Assembly (NCBI GenBank): GCA_014904845.1
Contig: MU119276.1
Span: 62,001 to 126,000, forward strand
Length of the DNA stretch: 64,000 nt
From: Acephala macrosclerotiorum
Taxonomy: Eukaryota > Ascomycota > Leotiomycetes > Helotiales > Mollisiaceae
Reading direction: 5' to 3'
The position numbers and the translations under genes are program-made. Below the pieces are notes generated by a model. It did not search any database, was not told the origin of the DNA, and was given only the letters and a program-made list of their open reading frames with translations. Below, piece after piece: positions 11,134-23,218 of this stretch (positions are counted from its first letter, which is position 1; the number at the start of each line of letters is the position of its first letter).

Positions 11134-13355
11134 TTACACAGGGAGTAAATTGAGACCCAAGTCACAATACAATTCCGTCCAGTCCTTTGCTTCCAGATCC
11201 AGTTCTTCCATTTCATCCATCCTCTTCCAAATCTTCTGAACAGCATCCCACTGTCTTCCAATATTCGCAATACCATAATGTCGCATCATTTCCCACCACT
11301 TTCGACACAAATTCCTATTCGAGCTCACAGCATCACAGGAAGCGATGAACATCGGCCACGTGATAGGCGCCATCATTTTCGTCGTCTTACACTGTGACCT
11401 CGCCTTGATATCTTCGACAGCGAGCATGAGTTCAGCCACATGCTCGATCTCTTGCACGAGATCTGCAGAATTGTAGCGCTGAACTCGACGATAGTAGTAG
11501 ATGAGTGCTGCACAATGCCAGGCCCTTGCGTGGAGGTTGAATATCGTCAAGTCGTCGCCTGGTGGTATGGTTGCCAGGTTTTCCGATTCCAGGTTCCACG
11601 ATAGGAGACTATCGCCCAGCGATTCACAGGATTCAAGAACATGAGCTGGTATGGATTGTGGCCCTTGGCTGTTTTCATATCGAGCCAATAGTTCAGCAAG
11701 TCGACATGTCTCCTGCATTGCCGCTGCCGTGCTTTGTGTGATTCCGTACATGTACTCGTATCCAATACCCGACGGTCGCATGGTTCCTAAAGCATGCTCT
11801 GCACCTTCGCCGATGGGAATCCAAGGAGACGGAGTAGGCTCAAAAGATACTGTACGAGATAAGAGAGCCAGGAATGCACTGATGTCGTTTAGTTGTCTAG
11901 TCGAACCGCTGACAACTTTCCATTTTCTGCGAGAATTCCGTATCTGTATCGCGCCTCGAAGATGTACAAAAAAATCATCATCTTCACCCGCTACGACCTG
12001 TACATATATATTAACACTTCGCTCAACGATCTTGGTTCTAGGAGACTTACTCCGATGGTGATCAAACACAGCGTTGCCATCAAAAGACCTTTATAATCCG
12101 CAGCTGACGTCGGAGAGTTAAAAGCAGCCTTCAGGGAGCTGAGAGCATGCCACTTGTGCTGTGCTCCCATTTTATGATATTTAACATTTGATTCGTTGCA
12201 ATTCCACAGATGAAATGCTGCCGATGCCAACAATGCGTGATGTAGCGCTGAATGAGGTTTGGCATTTGGAGCGTTCGGGTTCGAGACATGTATCAGGGCG
12301 CCTTCGAGCGCGGTAGGCACGTATAGCCCGCGATATGGGTTCTTAGGATGCTGAATTGGCTGAAGAACGTTGGCAAGATGAAGTGTGTAATGGTGCATCA
12401 ATATATCAACTTCGATGTCTCCAAAGAGGCTGGTCTGAATATGCTCTATTGGGGAGCTCGCGAGATCGAATGATGGTTGTGCCGCCTGCATTGTGGTCGT
12501 TGGGTTGTTCGATGTGCCGCAACCGCAATACGTAGCCGGTCTCGTACTGCCAAAGTCGCTGTCGTTTAGATCTGTCACAATTTCGTTTTCGCCAAAGGAT
12601 AATTCCTCGTCCAATAGAGAATTCGAGCAGCTATTGTTAGTTGTAGATTCTGCAGTGGTAATGTTGTTGGGAGGCTCATTTGCGATTCCCGGCGAAGACA
12701 AAGCCAAAGCTAAAAGGATCGAGTTTCCTTGTTCAGCCCTAGGAGTATCTTCGTAACTAATATATGCTTGGGTATCGTAATGGTTAGACATTAAAGTAGT
12801 CAAGCTTTCGTCTGACTCGATAGTCGATGTAGGACCGTCTTGAGGGTGGAGTGCCGACGACTCCCCGTGCTTATGACTTCCAATTTCGACTGAGAATATC
12901 GAGAACGGGCCTTTCCTCGATGATACTCTGCCTTGAGCTTTCTTGTCAATCATGAGAAGAAATTTATCAATCTCCTCGAGACTGTATCGATGGCCAATGC
13001 TCTGATCTAGGAAGCAATCAGTATGAATCACGTGAATGGGCAACTGGAGAGCGGATAATTACCGAGTCTGATTCTCCTTCTTCCTCCATTATTGGGCCCA
13101 ATTGGGGCGGCGGACTCAGCAAATGAGTCTGTCATCCATTGCAGCTTGATATCATATCCGCCACATTCAATCTCCCTCTTGGCACAGTTTCCGCACCCGG
13201 GGGTCTGCTCGTCGCATCGAACTTTCCGAGCCTTACATGTCCAGCAACTGGTATGAGATCAGTAAGCCTCCAGTCCGAGAATGAAATGCAGTTCGTGGAA
13301 TATACCCATTAAAGGTCATAGGCCGCTGCTTTGGCACGTTATGCATGGTTGGCAT
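11134..13355 (-). CDS. Zn2Cys6 fungal transcription factor
   Basis: Exons on the minus strand are 13355-13306, 13247-13063, 13006-12051 and 11997-11134 (introns 58, 56 and 53 nt); phases agree and give 684 aa. The binuclear zinc cluster is near residues 18-45, with six cysteines in the order CWTC, KVRC, PGCGNC, EIEC; the first intron cuts just before the first cysteine. A basic segment (GGRRRIRL) follows. The remainder is the fungal-specific transcription factor domain, with HYTLHLANVLQP and FVHLRGAIQIRNS as landmarks, resembling the ARCA-like group. It acts in the nucleus as a DNA-binding regulator. Targets are unknown; control of the adjacent amine oxidase is possible but unproven. Confidence 0.88.
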
Positions 13356-13922
13356 CACATCGCGTCGTTTCTCTCAGGTAATCACGTTCGTCAATGAGAA
13401 TGCTCCTGATGTTATTCTTTAATAGTCTAGAATAACAAGTTCATTAGAGAATGGATCTGTCGTGGTGCTGTCTGAGCACAAATTGATGTCGCCGAGACAA
13501 GAAAATCTTGAGATGCTCCAATGGTTTAGACTCTAGAGTGGGGTGACTAGCCTTGGCTCCCCTTAGTCAGCATCTTCTAGCCGATTTCAACTCATATCAA
13601 GGTCTTAGAAGTCGTGAAGAGATGAATTATTTTGCAATTCAAATTATTAAAGCAACACTAATTGTTAAGAAACAGACCTCTTCTTCACCTTAAGATATAT
13701 TCCGAGTTGTCACGCGCAATAGGACGAAGCCCCTGAATCTCCTTCCTCGATATGTAGATTTATATCCTTCGTGCTTAACGCCTCATAAACTTCCAGATCA
13801 TACGATCTCTAAAGCCAACTCAAAGCTAGATATTGAAGATGATTGAAATGTCAGCAAACGAGCAGCATCCGTTCCTAAAACGTCTCGTGTCTCTACCTCC
13901 GAGTCCACCCTCCCAAGTATCT
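13356..13922. other. intergenic, no gene seen
   Basis: This lies upstream of the Zn2Cys6 factor and downstream of the F-box gene. No recognisable coding sequence was found. Confidence 0.45.
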
Positions 13923-15290
13923 TTACGCATGAGCTCCTCGAAGAAACATCTCTAAATGGATACCCGCCTGTTCAAATACATTCCTTACATCTTCCGGTAC
14001 CTCCCATTTCTCATCAAAATACAGACGTGGCCACCCTTCATCCTTCCTCTCATGCAACTTCACGGACTCTAGATCTGAACCACGCTCAACTTTGTATTGC
14101 GCCAATTCTATAATCCAAGTATACGAAGGATAAAGACGATACACCTCGTTGAGATACTCCTCTCTTTTTTCATCTTCGTACTTGATGAGCTTGGAGGGAA
14201 GGTAGACTGTTGGAGGTGGGGAGAAGACAATGATTCGATATTGGAACTGGAGCTGTAACGCACAGAAAGGTTAATTTGGTTTTGCCACCAAAATATTTGA
14301 TAGACATACATGAAATCTTTTCAACGACCTAGGGAGCAAACTATAACACCCATTCCTGGGAATACGAGAAGACAAGGGAGCGACGAAGAGGTCAGCACTA
14401 GCAGTAAGTGATTTCAAGGCCAAAAACTGGCTAAGATCAAGACGTGATCCATCATGAGCGCTCATTTCAAACCGTCGAGATATTGGTTGGCCGTTTGCGT
14501 AGATTTCCAGATTTGTGAGAGTTTTGGAGAGGGGTAAAAGTGCCGATAAGACAAGAGATGGACATAATTTTCCAGCTGCAGGATAAGTGCCGGGACCACG
14601 GTCTTTGAAAGCAGGTTCGTGGAGCGGTGCTCTGTAAATGAGTGTTTGGAGGTGAGGGGAGTTTCTAGTGATGAATGAAAGCGTCGAGAGGAGGATTTCG
14701 TTGCCGCATAGACTGAGATGTTGGAGTAAGTTCGGACGATGACGGATGTCGAGGATACTATCATCCTTGAAACTCATCGAGACACCAATGTCCAAGTGAC
14801 GAAGCTCAGGCAAAGCGATGATATCGATTAACTCTATGGCAGTGAGCCTGACGTCCCTCAAATAGAGTTTCTGTAAAGAGTTTCGTAGCGTTAGGTCGGG
14901 AGAAAGGAGACACCAGGCAACCCGTGGTCTAGAGCCCTCAGCACGCAAGACATTCAGTCTCGGTAGTTGTTGAAGGAATGCGAAAGTTTCATCGGGGTCC
15001 ATTACTGGCTGGCGCACTGGGTATGAACTGTATCGCCCTTTAAGTCGTTCAATATGCAAGGAACGCACTTCCAAGCCGTAGCTTGGATCGTTGTCCAGAG
15101 TTCGCTTCAGCAGCTGGTATTTGGGTGACGGCAAAAGAGCATCAACTGAGACAGCGATGAATGGACGGACAATTATGTACATTGAGCGACAGGTCCGAGC
15201 AAGGTTGAGAACATCGATCTTGGAGGCGCCTGTTGCGACAAGTGAAGTGATGATGCGGAGAACATCTTCATTGAGCTCTGATAGCAGCAT
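13923..15290 (-). CDS. F-box protein, intact member of a local family
   Basis: Exons 15290-14310 and 14252-13923 (57-nt intron, phase 0) encode 436 aa. Residues 2-48 fit an F-box (LSELNEDVLRIITSL, then LARTCRSMY). The body is rich in regularly spaced leucines with LRHLDIG and LQTLIYRAPLHEP landmarks, suggesting degenerate leucine-rich repeats. The C-terminal exon has SYTWIIELAQYK. F-box proteins bring substrates to SCF ubiquitin ligases; the substrate is unknown. Two broken relatives lie at 17.1-18.1 kb (plus strand) and 21.1-22.2 kb (minus strand), which share the blocks around SRLDLSQF, SASADLFVAPLS and LLPRSLK. Confidence 0.78.
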
Positions 15291-16100
15291 GAATCCGAAT
15301 CTATAAAATAAGTAGGATGCAAATAAACAGCGGTATACACGACGATAGTGCCAGAAGGTAAAATGGAGGGTGAGTCAGGATGAAGTGATGTGGCTCGGAA
15401 GAGTTGCAAACAAGCGAGACGTTCATGCAGCTGTGCCGCCGGAGTCGATTCACGTTCCCAACTTCGCTATCATATGCCTCACAATATCCAATAGCCTCCC
15501 TCGAATTGTTCTTCTCCATGAAATAAATCAAGCCTGTTCCCTTGATTGTCAAAATGGTCTGGGGTGCCCTAAATCACGTGAATTGGCGTGGAACACTTGG
15601 TGTTTTAGGAGTCTGTGATTAAAAGGCGTCCTTTAAATCTCTGGTAGAATCAAGGACTTTTTACACTCTTTTGCTCCCTAAAAGTGGTCATTTTGACATT
15701 GATAGACAGTAAAAGCAAAAGCTTCTTTCAGATCATAGTCACGTGACTCCGTATTGCGGACGGACGTCAACTCGTTGATAGCTCCAGTTGGGAGAGGAGA
15801 CTTGATACTCTCGAAATACCCTCAGTATTTTCAATATCTGCAAATCTGCAGCTGATCGGGGTGAAGCACTAAACGCCTCGCTTGAGTGTCGGCCCTTCCA
15901 GGCAGCAACTCTCCCTTAGTGTAGCTCGCAACTCCTCCTTTCAAATCGTCAAATCCACAGAGAAAAGAGAGAATGAACCCAGCGAGCTCAATATGGATGT
16001 CCTCCATGTATAGTCTCCTCGTATCCAAACAACACTACATCTATACTGAGCCTAGCTCAAACATGCCGCTCTCTTTACGCCGTCGCAAGACGAAGCTTTT

Positions 16101-16614
16101 AGGGACCCCCGGGGGCACGGCGGGAACATCCCGGGGTGTCCCACTTAAGAGAAGGCGGTGAGCAAGAACTTCTTGCGACGGTTCACATCTTCCTTCTTAT
16201 TGATTTATGAAAGCTCTTAAAAAAGGAGATAGCTGCCCAAGAAGAAGTTGCCAGGGCAGAGCTGGTGTTGCGAGTACCGCCGAGGGCAGGGCTTTTGGAG
16301 GGAAGTAGGGCTAGGGCATGCTGCATGCTGGGTGGGGTGTAAGATAAGAGGAAGCTTGGGAGGGGAAATTAAGGGTGGGACTCTCGTCATGTGACCATGC
16401 AACTCTCTACTTTTCAGATTCACTGTCTACGCATAGCTACTTGTAGAATCAATTAGATTCTTTTTTAAATATATATATATATATATATTAAATTTTGAGA
16501 TATTTATGCTTTCATCATGTGATGCAGTGCAAAAAAGCGCAGCCTCGTGATGGCAGAAATCCAGGGTTGGGACACCCCCAGGGGTGTTCCCCGCCATGCC
16601 CCAGGGGCGTCCCT
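16101..16614. repeat. GC-rich inverted repeat pair, arms about 42-46 bp
   Basis: The left arm is 16101-16142, starting AGGGACCCCCGGGGGCACGG. The right arm is 16569-16614, and its reverse complement starts AGGGACGCCCCTGGGGCATGG. The arms are clearly related but diverged, separated by about 426 bp of AT-rich DNA including the microsatellite. This could be the ends of an old non-autonomous element, or two separate insertions of a GC-rich repeat. Confidence 0.65.
16469..16489. repeat. TA dinucleotide microsatellite
   Basis: About ten TA units in a row, flanked by A/T runs. Confidence 0.9.
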
Positions 16615-17149
16615 AACGAGCCCACCCTCATGGGTTTGTGCGCCACAGGGCATTTTTTCGCCTTTAGCGAGCTACTTTTTTGCCTATGAACTTCAAAAGT
16701 CACGACTATCACTTTAGAACTTTACAACTACCACTATTTCAACTTACCTTAGATTTCTGCTTTATGCTTTATTCTAGTTGAATTGCGTTTTTAATCAATT
16801 AGTCCTCTATAATTCGAGATTTTATTCCCTATTTTCTTCGAAAATACCCTGACCGCACAGACCTGTGAAACCCGGCTCGTAAAAGGATCGTCGCAAGAGC
16901 CTCCGTCCCCTCTTTTTTTTTTTACCCCAAAATAAGTTCAAATAAGTACGAACTCCTCGGACGAACATTGAACGAAGAACCAAGCTATGGTTTCGGAGTC
17001 CGATATCTGAATATCCAAGCGCCGAAGACAAGACAAAAAGTGATAGCAATTTAGTTGTTTGAATTCCTTCAATAACCTAGCCTAACGATACTGTTTGTAC
17101 TCAATCCAAAGCTTAGTATTCGCGTTGTACCTCTTCTTTTATCTCCTGA

Positions 17150-18085
17150 ATTGAAGTTCCGGAGATCGTTACAGGAGCTATTATTAGGGAATCGGGAGCT
17201 CACTGCCCTCGAGCTTCACACAATTGCCCCGTCTTCGACATCTAGTGGTCCACCTGATGATGGACCTCAGCGAAAATGAGGAAATGCACTCCCTCAAGTC
17301 TTCCAACAACCTCCAACCCCTAAAGTTCCGCCACTCCCAGATCCGTTTCCAGACTCTCTCGCAAATCACCAGCGGGGCGAAATCACTCCACGCACTCTCC
17401 TGTACAGCACCACTTCATGGACCTGTTACACGAAGCGTGCTGCCAGGTGAATTCTCCATCGCTGCAAATTCTCACCTTTGAGGATTCTGTTATATTTGAT
17501 ACCGGTGTCTCAGACATTGGTGAAGTTAGAGATGTACACTAACGGGCGGGAGTGGGCTGGCCATGACGGAACGTTAGATCTTAGCAACTTCACGGCTCTA
17601 AGAACTATCTCCACGGGCGCTGAACTGTTTTTTACTCCGCTGTCCCTAAACCTCAGTCAAAATGGATTATTCAGACTCTTGCCGAATTCGTTGGGGAAGT
17701 TAAAAGTGAGCTTAGCATTTCAATGAACTAAAGTATTTCAACGACTAGGGCTTTACTAACCAGACCAAGCAACATAGCTCACATTTCCATTCAGCATTGG
17801 TATGTTCTACCCTATGTACAATCGGTCAACTTTAGATGAGGTAGGGAAAAGAGGGTTATTAGAGCAAAGAATGGACCCAGTTTTATATCAATGGATTCTG
17901 GAACTAGCTCTTCACAAGTTGCCTGCTTCCTCACTTGAAGGCAGTCAGTATGTGGGAGAAGGCTCGGGAATGGGATTCTCTGTTCTCGAATGAGTAGTGG
18001 AAGTAGCCTTTGGATGTTAAGAGGCTGTTTGAGGAGGAGGGGATTGAGTTTGAAGTTTTTCTGAGAGGAGCTAATAGAGGGTATG
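17150..18085 (+). pseudogene. degenerate F-box family copy (plus strand)
   Basis: These fragments match the intact F-box gene at 13923-15290 but lie on the opposite strand. They read SLQELLLGNRELTALEL near 17170, then a frame change to PRLRHLVVH, then SCTAPLHGP near 17400. LDLSNFTALRTIST follows near 17575 with FFTPLSLNLSQNGLFRLLP, and the last-exon segment YQWILELALHK lies near 17890. The F-box itself was not found, and at least two frame shifts are needed to join the pieces. It is a truncated, dead paralogue. Confidence 0.7.
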
Positions 18086-18184
18086 TATGACTCTTTATGA
18101 GAACATGAGCGAGGTTCAAGTTTCGCGAGACATACGGTATCGAGGCTATGAATCCACAGATCTTGGATTTTTGTATCCTTCGCT

Positions 18185-19411
18185 TCAGACTGTCTTCGAA
18201 TTCTCATCAAGCGAAACTCCAAATGAAATCTTTGCTATCCCATAACTTGCCTTAACCGCCTCACTGGCATAAATCCTCATCTCCTTCTCATAAGCCGCCG
18301 TCACACCCTCCGCAAACCCACCCTTCTCTGCAATCAATCTCCCAAGCAGCGCGGAGTCTCTAACAGCAGTATTTGCACCAATGCCTCCCGCCGGAGTCAT
18401 GGAATGCGCAGCGTCTCCTATGACTGTGACTCTTGGCTCGTTCTCCCACTCCGGGACACCAGTTGGTGTCGAGCAAGTGATTTTCCAAAACGCTGCTTCA
18501 GACTCTATCATCTGCTCGAAAAGTGGCTTTAGACTCGAATGCCAATCCGCAGTGAACTCTTTCGCTAACTCAGCTGCTGGGTGTCCAATCATGGAATAGT
18601 CGTCGTTGGGTGCTCTGATGACTCCTGGGTGAGCAGCCATCGTCCATCCAAACTGTACTTCGGGATCATCTAGTTCTCCCAGTCGGACGTTGGTGATGAC
18701 GGAGAGTTTACCTTTGGGGTTTGACTCGTCTATCATTCGCCAGACTCCTTCTCCGAGTCCTTTGAATGCCGGAGCTGGTGCTTGGCCGTGGATTCCCCTT
18801 GCGCCTGTGTCGTAGACTTTAAGCTTTCCTTGAGAGACCTGTTTCGCTACTTTGGAGTAGATCCCCTCGCCGCCAATTAACATGTCTCCTTCTATTGACT
18901 TGGAGCCGTCTGCAAAGATTGCACGTACTCCAGAAGAGGTTAATTCGTAACCCGTGACGTGGTGAGACCAGTGAATGAAAGGCTCGCACCCTTCCATGAA
19001 GAGTTTTCGCATATCTCCTCTTGAAATTCCTACGATTTTCCCGTCGCGAGATGAGAGGGACCCATTTGAGAATTTTGCTTTCTCGGCTTCCGCCTTCTGC
19101 TGTGCTTCATCCTTGGCTGGCTCAGGAATCTTCAAGCCTGTCGTTGCGTCGATGGCTGCGAATCCACCGCCTCCAGTTTTGCCACATATGTCCCAGAATT
19201 TCTGGAAGTCCTCTGGTCCGAGGACGGACTCGATGGCGTCTAATCCTTCCGAGGAGAGACGTAGTCTGTAGCCTTGTGCACGGAAAGAGATTGACGCATC
19301 CCGCTCAAAGATTTGGAAGGGGATGGAGGCTCGGCGGAGGGATTGTCCGAGCAAGAGGGAAGCAAGGCCGGCGCCGGAGATAAGAATTGGTTTTCGAGTA
19401 CTTGCAGCCAT
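18185..19411 (-). CDS. FAD-dependent monooxygenase (aromatic hydroxylase type)
   Basis: A single exon encodes 408 aa, the usual length of group A flavin monooxygenases. The N-terminus has the FAD ADP-binding motif GAGLASLLLG followed by an acidic residue in FERD. The region around ISRGDMRKLFMEG fits the position of the DG motif. The second FAD motif is VIGDAAHSMTPAGGIGAN, the classic GD box. Such enzymes hydroxylate aromatic or polyketide substrates with NAD(P)H and O2, in primary or secondary metabolism. No backbone enzyme of a secondary-metabolite cluster lies next to it, so the substrate is open. There is no signal peptide, so it is likely cytosolic. Confidence 0.88.
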   Translation of the reverse strand: MAASTRKPILISGAGLASLLLGQSLRRASIPFQIFERDASISFRAQGYRLRLSSEGLDAIESVLGPEDFQKFWDICGKTGGGGFAAIDATTGLKIPEPAKDEAQQKAEAEKAKFSNGSLSSRDGKIVGISRGDMRKLFMEGCEPFIHWSHHVTGYELTSSGVRAIFADGSKSIEGDMLIGGEGIYSKVAKQVSQGKLKVYDTGARGIHGQAPAPAFKGLGEGVWRMIDESNPKGKLSVITNVRLGELDDPEVQFGWTMAAHPGVIRAPNDDYSMIGHPAAELAKEFTADWHSSLKPLFEQMIESEAAFWKITCSTPTGVPEWENEPRVTVIGDAAHSMTPAGGIGANTAVRDSALLGRLIAEKGGFAEGVTAAYEKEMRIYASEAVKASYGIAKISFGVSLDENSKTV

Positions 19412-21075
19412 CGTGAAAGTCCTAGCTAAGGTGGAAGATTGATGCAGCTATGTTGAAATGAAACTGAATGACGGATCCACGACGCCTTATATGTGATGAA
19501 GTTCAAGAACGAGACCATAGGAGGACTACAGACTATAGGGAGTTGGGAGGACAGAATTACGAAGAGTCGGACGGAGGACCCCAGCGGGTCGGAGTGGGAT
19601 GATTGAAGGTTTCATCGTCGGACTTCGAAGAGGTCCGAGGCTTGGGACGAAGGAGCGAGAGGATTGATAAGCGAGGGAAATAAATGACGCGGTCCACGTG
19701 GCCCTTAAGTGTTAAGACTTCCTCTCAGCGAGCTCACTATGTCTTGATCCAGATGAATAATTATTAATTGATTCTTAGTTTTCATCAAACTTGGAGTTGT
19801 GGGACAGCTTGGGCCATGAAAGTTGATAAATTGTTGAGAACTCTAATTTCTGCTCTCTGAACCGAGCTAGCCTAGAAGATGAACAATAAACAATATACTT
19901 TTGCTTTAGCATCGATATTAATATGGACGCATGAAAGCACCTACCTATAACATCATTTAAGAACTCGAACTATTGAGAGTCAATAGATGATTTAGTAATT
20001 TTATAGTTCTCGTCTTTTAGAATTTGAGAAAGCGGGCTTCATATTGCTTCACTTCAATATCTCGAATACAGAACGCTTTAGAGCATGAACCTCTTTTTGA
20101 ACCAGATGTCGGTATGCTCAATCCCTCACTCTCCCGCCTATTAAGATTCAATTACTCTTTCGTTCCCTGACCCGAACTGTGAGATCAATTCCTCCCTGAT
20201 CAAATGCGTGATCAACAGACAGTGGCGGGTCCCACTCCGAGGAGAAAAAGATAGAGTATTGCTAGGCTGCGCACGGGGCCCCATGGGGTGGGGTTTTTAG
20301 ATTTTGCCCTACCCACGGAGTTCCTATGGGTGAGGATATATTATTCCTCCACTCATAGGTCCTCCTATGGATTTTGTGGGAGCCTTATAAGGGATGTATA
20401 AATGCATAAAATGTATAAAGTTAAAAAAGCTTATAAATATATAAAAATGCAAAAAAAAAAAAACACGAGAATTTAAATATATTAATTATATTTAATATAT
20501 TTATTTTAATTTTTAATTTTTTTACAATTTATTTAATAATCGTTTTATATCACGAAAGTCAGTAAATGTATATAATATAAATATGGATAAATGATAAAAT
20601 TTACTCTTAGCTACGAAGCTTATATACTAGCAAGTGGCACGTGCTATGCACGTGCTTTATGTGCAGAGTCTTCTCGTAATATTTTATTATTTTTAAAACC
20701 GATTAAATCGTTTCAAAGTTTTTATATTAATTTATTTATATTATAAAAATAAAAAAAATCGATTTATAAATTAAAAAATTATTAAAACGAAAAATTAAAA
20801 AAAAAAAATTCGCTCGAAGGAAATTATATACAATTCAAGTTTAAAGTTTAAATAAATTTAAAATTTTAAGTTCGAATTTTATTTTTCGAAAGTTTTATTT
20901 AAATTAATAAAAAAATTAATAAAAATTTATACAAATTTATAAAAAATCTATTTTTATATAAAGCTTTATAAAGCTTTGTAAAAAAAGTGTTTAAAAAAAT
21001 ACTCTATCCATAGAAGACTTTTGCAAAAAAAACCCCATTTAAAACTACCATATAAAGCGGGAGGAAAATGGGGTT
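19412..21075. other. gene-free, AT-rich region
   Basis: No coding sequence was recognised. At 20262-20300 a GC-rich palindromic segment (around GGGGCCCCATGGGG) recalls the element inside the secreted-protein gene at 56.3 kb. From about 20400 to 21010 the DNA is extremely AT-rich with long A and T runs, consistent with an old repeat eroded by C-to-T mutation or with simple AT-rich spacer. Confidence 0.55.
20400..21010. repeat. AT-rich low-complexity tract
   Basis: About 600 bp of almost pure A/T, interrupted near 20630-20670 by a palindromic GCACGTGC-containing segment. There are no ORFs of note. Confidence 0.7.
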
Positions 21076-22196
21076 TTATTCCCTATAAGTTTTTTGCGCG
21101 CAGTCTAAGTATCGCTCAAACGCGGTCTCCCATAATGCGACGTCCTTTAGAAGCGGCAGATGAGATTTGTATTCCGCAAGCTCGAAGATCCATTGGTAGG
21201 ATTCTTTTGGCAAGTCTTCGTCAATATACTTCCGTCTGACCTCCTCCAATCTTTGAGTGTGAGGATTCACATGGTAAAATACCCTAATGCTGAAGCGGAA
21301 CTTAAGCTACATAAATCAAGTATCAGTAGGGGTATACTGAAATTAAAAGGTAGACTTACACGCAACTGCACCAAGGATCTTGGCAACAGTTTGTACATTC
21401 CATCCCTAGACATTGCAAACGATAGAGGCGCCAGAAAGAGTTCCGCACTTGCAGATAGAGAGTTCAAAATTTCAAATCCGCTGAGGTCAAGTCGAGATCC
21501 ATCATGGCCTGACCATTCTTGCCCGCGTGTATGGAGGTCCAACTCAGTCAATATCCGAGCCAGCAGTAACAATGTCGAGAAAATATGCAATGGAGAGAGT
21601 TCGCTCTCCATCACACATGTGCGAAATAGCCTGCCTTTTCGGGCTGGTCCTAGAAGGGGGGCGTTACAGACAAGCTTGCTTAATGAAGGGGCTTGTTGTG
21701 CAATTTCGAGAAGTGTCTAGTGCCGTAGATAGAAATCATAGACATTCAAGTACTCCAAGGTGCTTGACTGCTATGTCGGAAAATAGAGTTCATGCCCATC
21801 AAACTGTATGAATGAGCCGAGGTCAAGATGGTGTAGTCTTGGTAATCGCAAGCACTCCAACACTTCAAACAGAGTAAGCACCACATCGCTGAGCCACAAT
21901 CCTTCCAATGAACTTCGCAGTACAAGGTCTATGTCGAGAAGCATTGGTATAATTTAGGACTTGCATGACTGTAAAAGCAAAGTCTTGAGATTTGCTAAAT
22001 GTCGAAGAAACGCGTACATCTCGTCTGATGAGCCAGAAATTTTTGGTGCTTTCACTTTCAGCCAACGTACTCCCAGACCATAAGCTAGATCATCGCCCAA
22101 AGTTCGATTCAACAGCGTGAAGCGTTTCGAGGGTACTCTCAGAGCAACGCATCCTGGAATTGACGATCTAGTGAAAATTAATAGAGCGCTCAGCAT
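21076..22196 (-). pseudogene. degenerate F-box family copy (minus strand)
   Basis: This is a third relative of the F-box gene at 13923-15290. Reading 3' to 5' along the plus strand, the last-exon piece (SYQWIFELAEYK) is near 21190. The SRLDLSGFEILNSLSASAEL block and PLSFAMSRDGMYKLLP are near 21420-21510, and a DDLAYGLGVRWLKV piece is near 22070. The F-box start is missing, the pieces are in different frames and internal segments are lost. Confidence 0.7.
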
Positions 22197-22758
22197 GCGC
22201 GCGCGAGATTAAGTAGATTGATAGGGGATTGTCTAGGCCACAACAAATGATATTATAATCTTCAAAACATCTCTATCAATTGTCAAGAAGGTCATAATTA
22301 TCTGTTTCTGAAATTGAAGGGAACAGTGTGAAGATATGTTGCATAAGTTTGGGATTAAGCAACGTGTTTGAAATAGGTATGACCGCTCGCGCGCAGCCTC
22401 GAAAAGCCAACAAAGAGCCCGCTATGTCATGTTATGTCCGAACTAACAAATGTGGCCCAATACTGGTAGCCGAGCAATCCATATGCGATACTCGGCCCTT
22501 CCATCCGAATCTTCTTCTAGTGAATTCTGTGGGTGCAACATAGATCGGTAAACCGGTACCTCTCTTCGATCGTCAACCTGGTCCAAACATGCAGTTCAAG
22601 CCGTCTGCAGTATTTTCCTCTCTTATCAACTCTTTCGAATCAAAATGTCTCAGCAAGTCAAAAGGAAGGAAACTTTTCCTAACCACCAAGTGATAAGTTC
22701 CGTCCGATTCACCGCGCTCGACAACCTTAGCTGTTAAGTTGAGCTCCTGAGAATTGAT
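22197..22758. other. intergenic, no gene seen
   Basis: No recognisable coding sequence between the F-box relic and the 3' end of the next minus-strand gene. Confidence 0.45.
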
Positions 22759-23218
22759 CTAGTACCGTTTTCCCATATTTAAGGTAGCTGGTTGCTTCTC
22801 GCGCCGTCCGTCATGATACTCCCTGTAATGTCCCACCTTTGTACAGAGACACATCGAAGTAGGACGGGCCCAATCTTTCCCTCTACATCTGCAGCTTGGA
22901 GTCTCTAGGCACATGTCTGTAACGCAAGCAAATGTGGCGACTGAGGATGAATCTGTCAAGACACGCAACCATTCATGGCCACGGCATGGAATGATGAATT
23001 GCTGGAGCGGTTCGCCCTCTGACAAGTAGCCAAGTATAAAGTTTTCCCCCTCGATTCCAGTGTATTGAAGGTTTTGAAGGACAGCTTAGATCATGTTGAC
23101 GAGCGCTTCATGCAGCTCTTTCCTAAGCTCATCGTCGGTTTTTGAGTGTCTGCCCTGCCTCTGCTCAAGAGCTAAGTCTAGCTGAAGGATCCACTCGAGC
23201 AAATCTTCAGATTCTTTA
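22759..23218 (-). pseudogene. decayed 3' end of the upstream unknown gene
   Basis: Just beyond the stop at 23216, a +1 shift reopens a coding-like frame (FKESEDLLEWILQ). It runs to a TAA after VNMI, and the same frame continues as AVLQNLQYTGIEGENF to the stop at 22759. The TAA fits a CAA codon changed by C to T in a CpA context. The tail contains a Cys/His-rich segment (CLETPSCRCRGK). I infer that these 150 codons once belonged to the gene at 23216-25626. Confidence 0.55.

Larger units (their letters stand above)
15291..17100. other. gene-free stretch holding repeats
   Basis: No gene was recognised. The stretch contains a GC-rich inverted repeat pair (16101 and 16569), a TA microsatellite and AT-rich sequence. 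Short ORFs here have no recognisable motifs. Confidence 0.5.

Noticed and set aside
13044..13062. A 19-nt intron in the Zn2Cys6 factor
   Set aside because: A 56-nt intron with the same donor and a later TAG acceptor (13007-13062) keeps the frame and is of normal size.
18185..19411. Secondary-metabolite gene cluster around the FAD monooxygenase
   Set aside because: No polyketide synthase, NRPS, terpene cyclase or other backbone gene lies near it.
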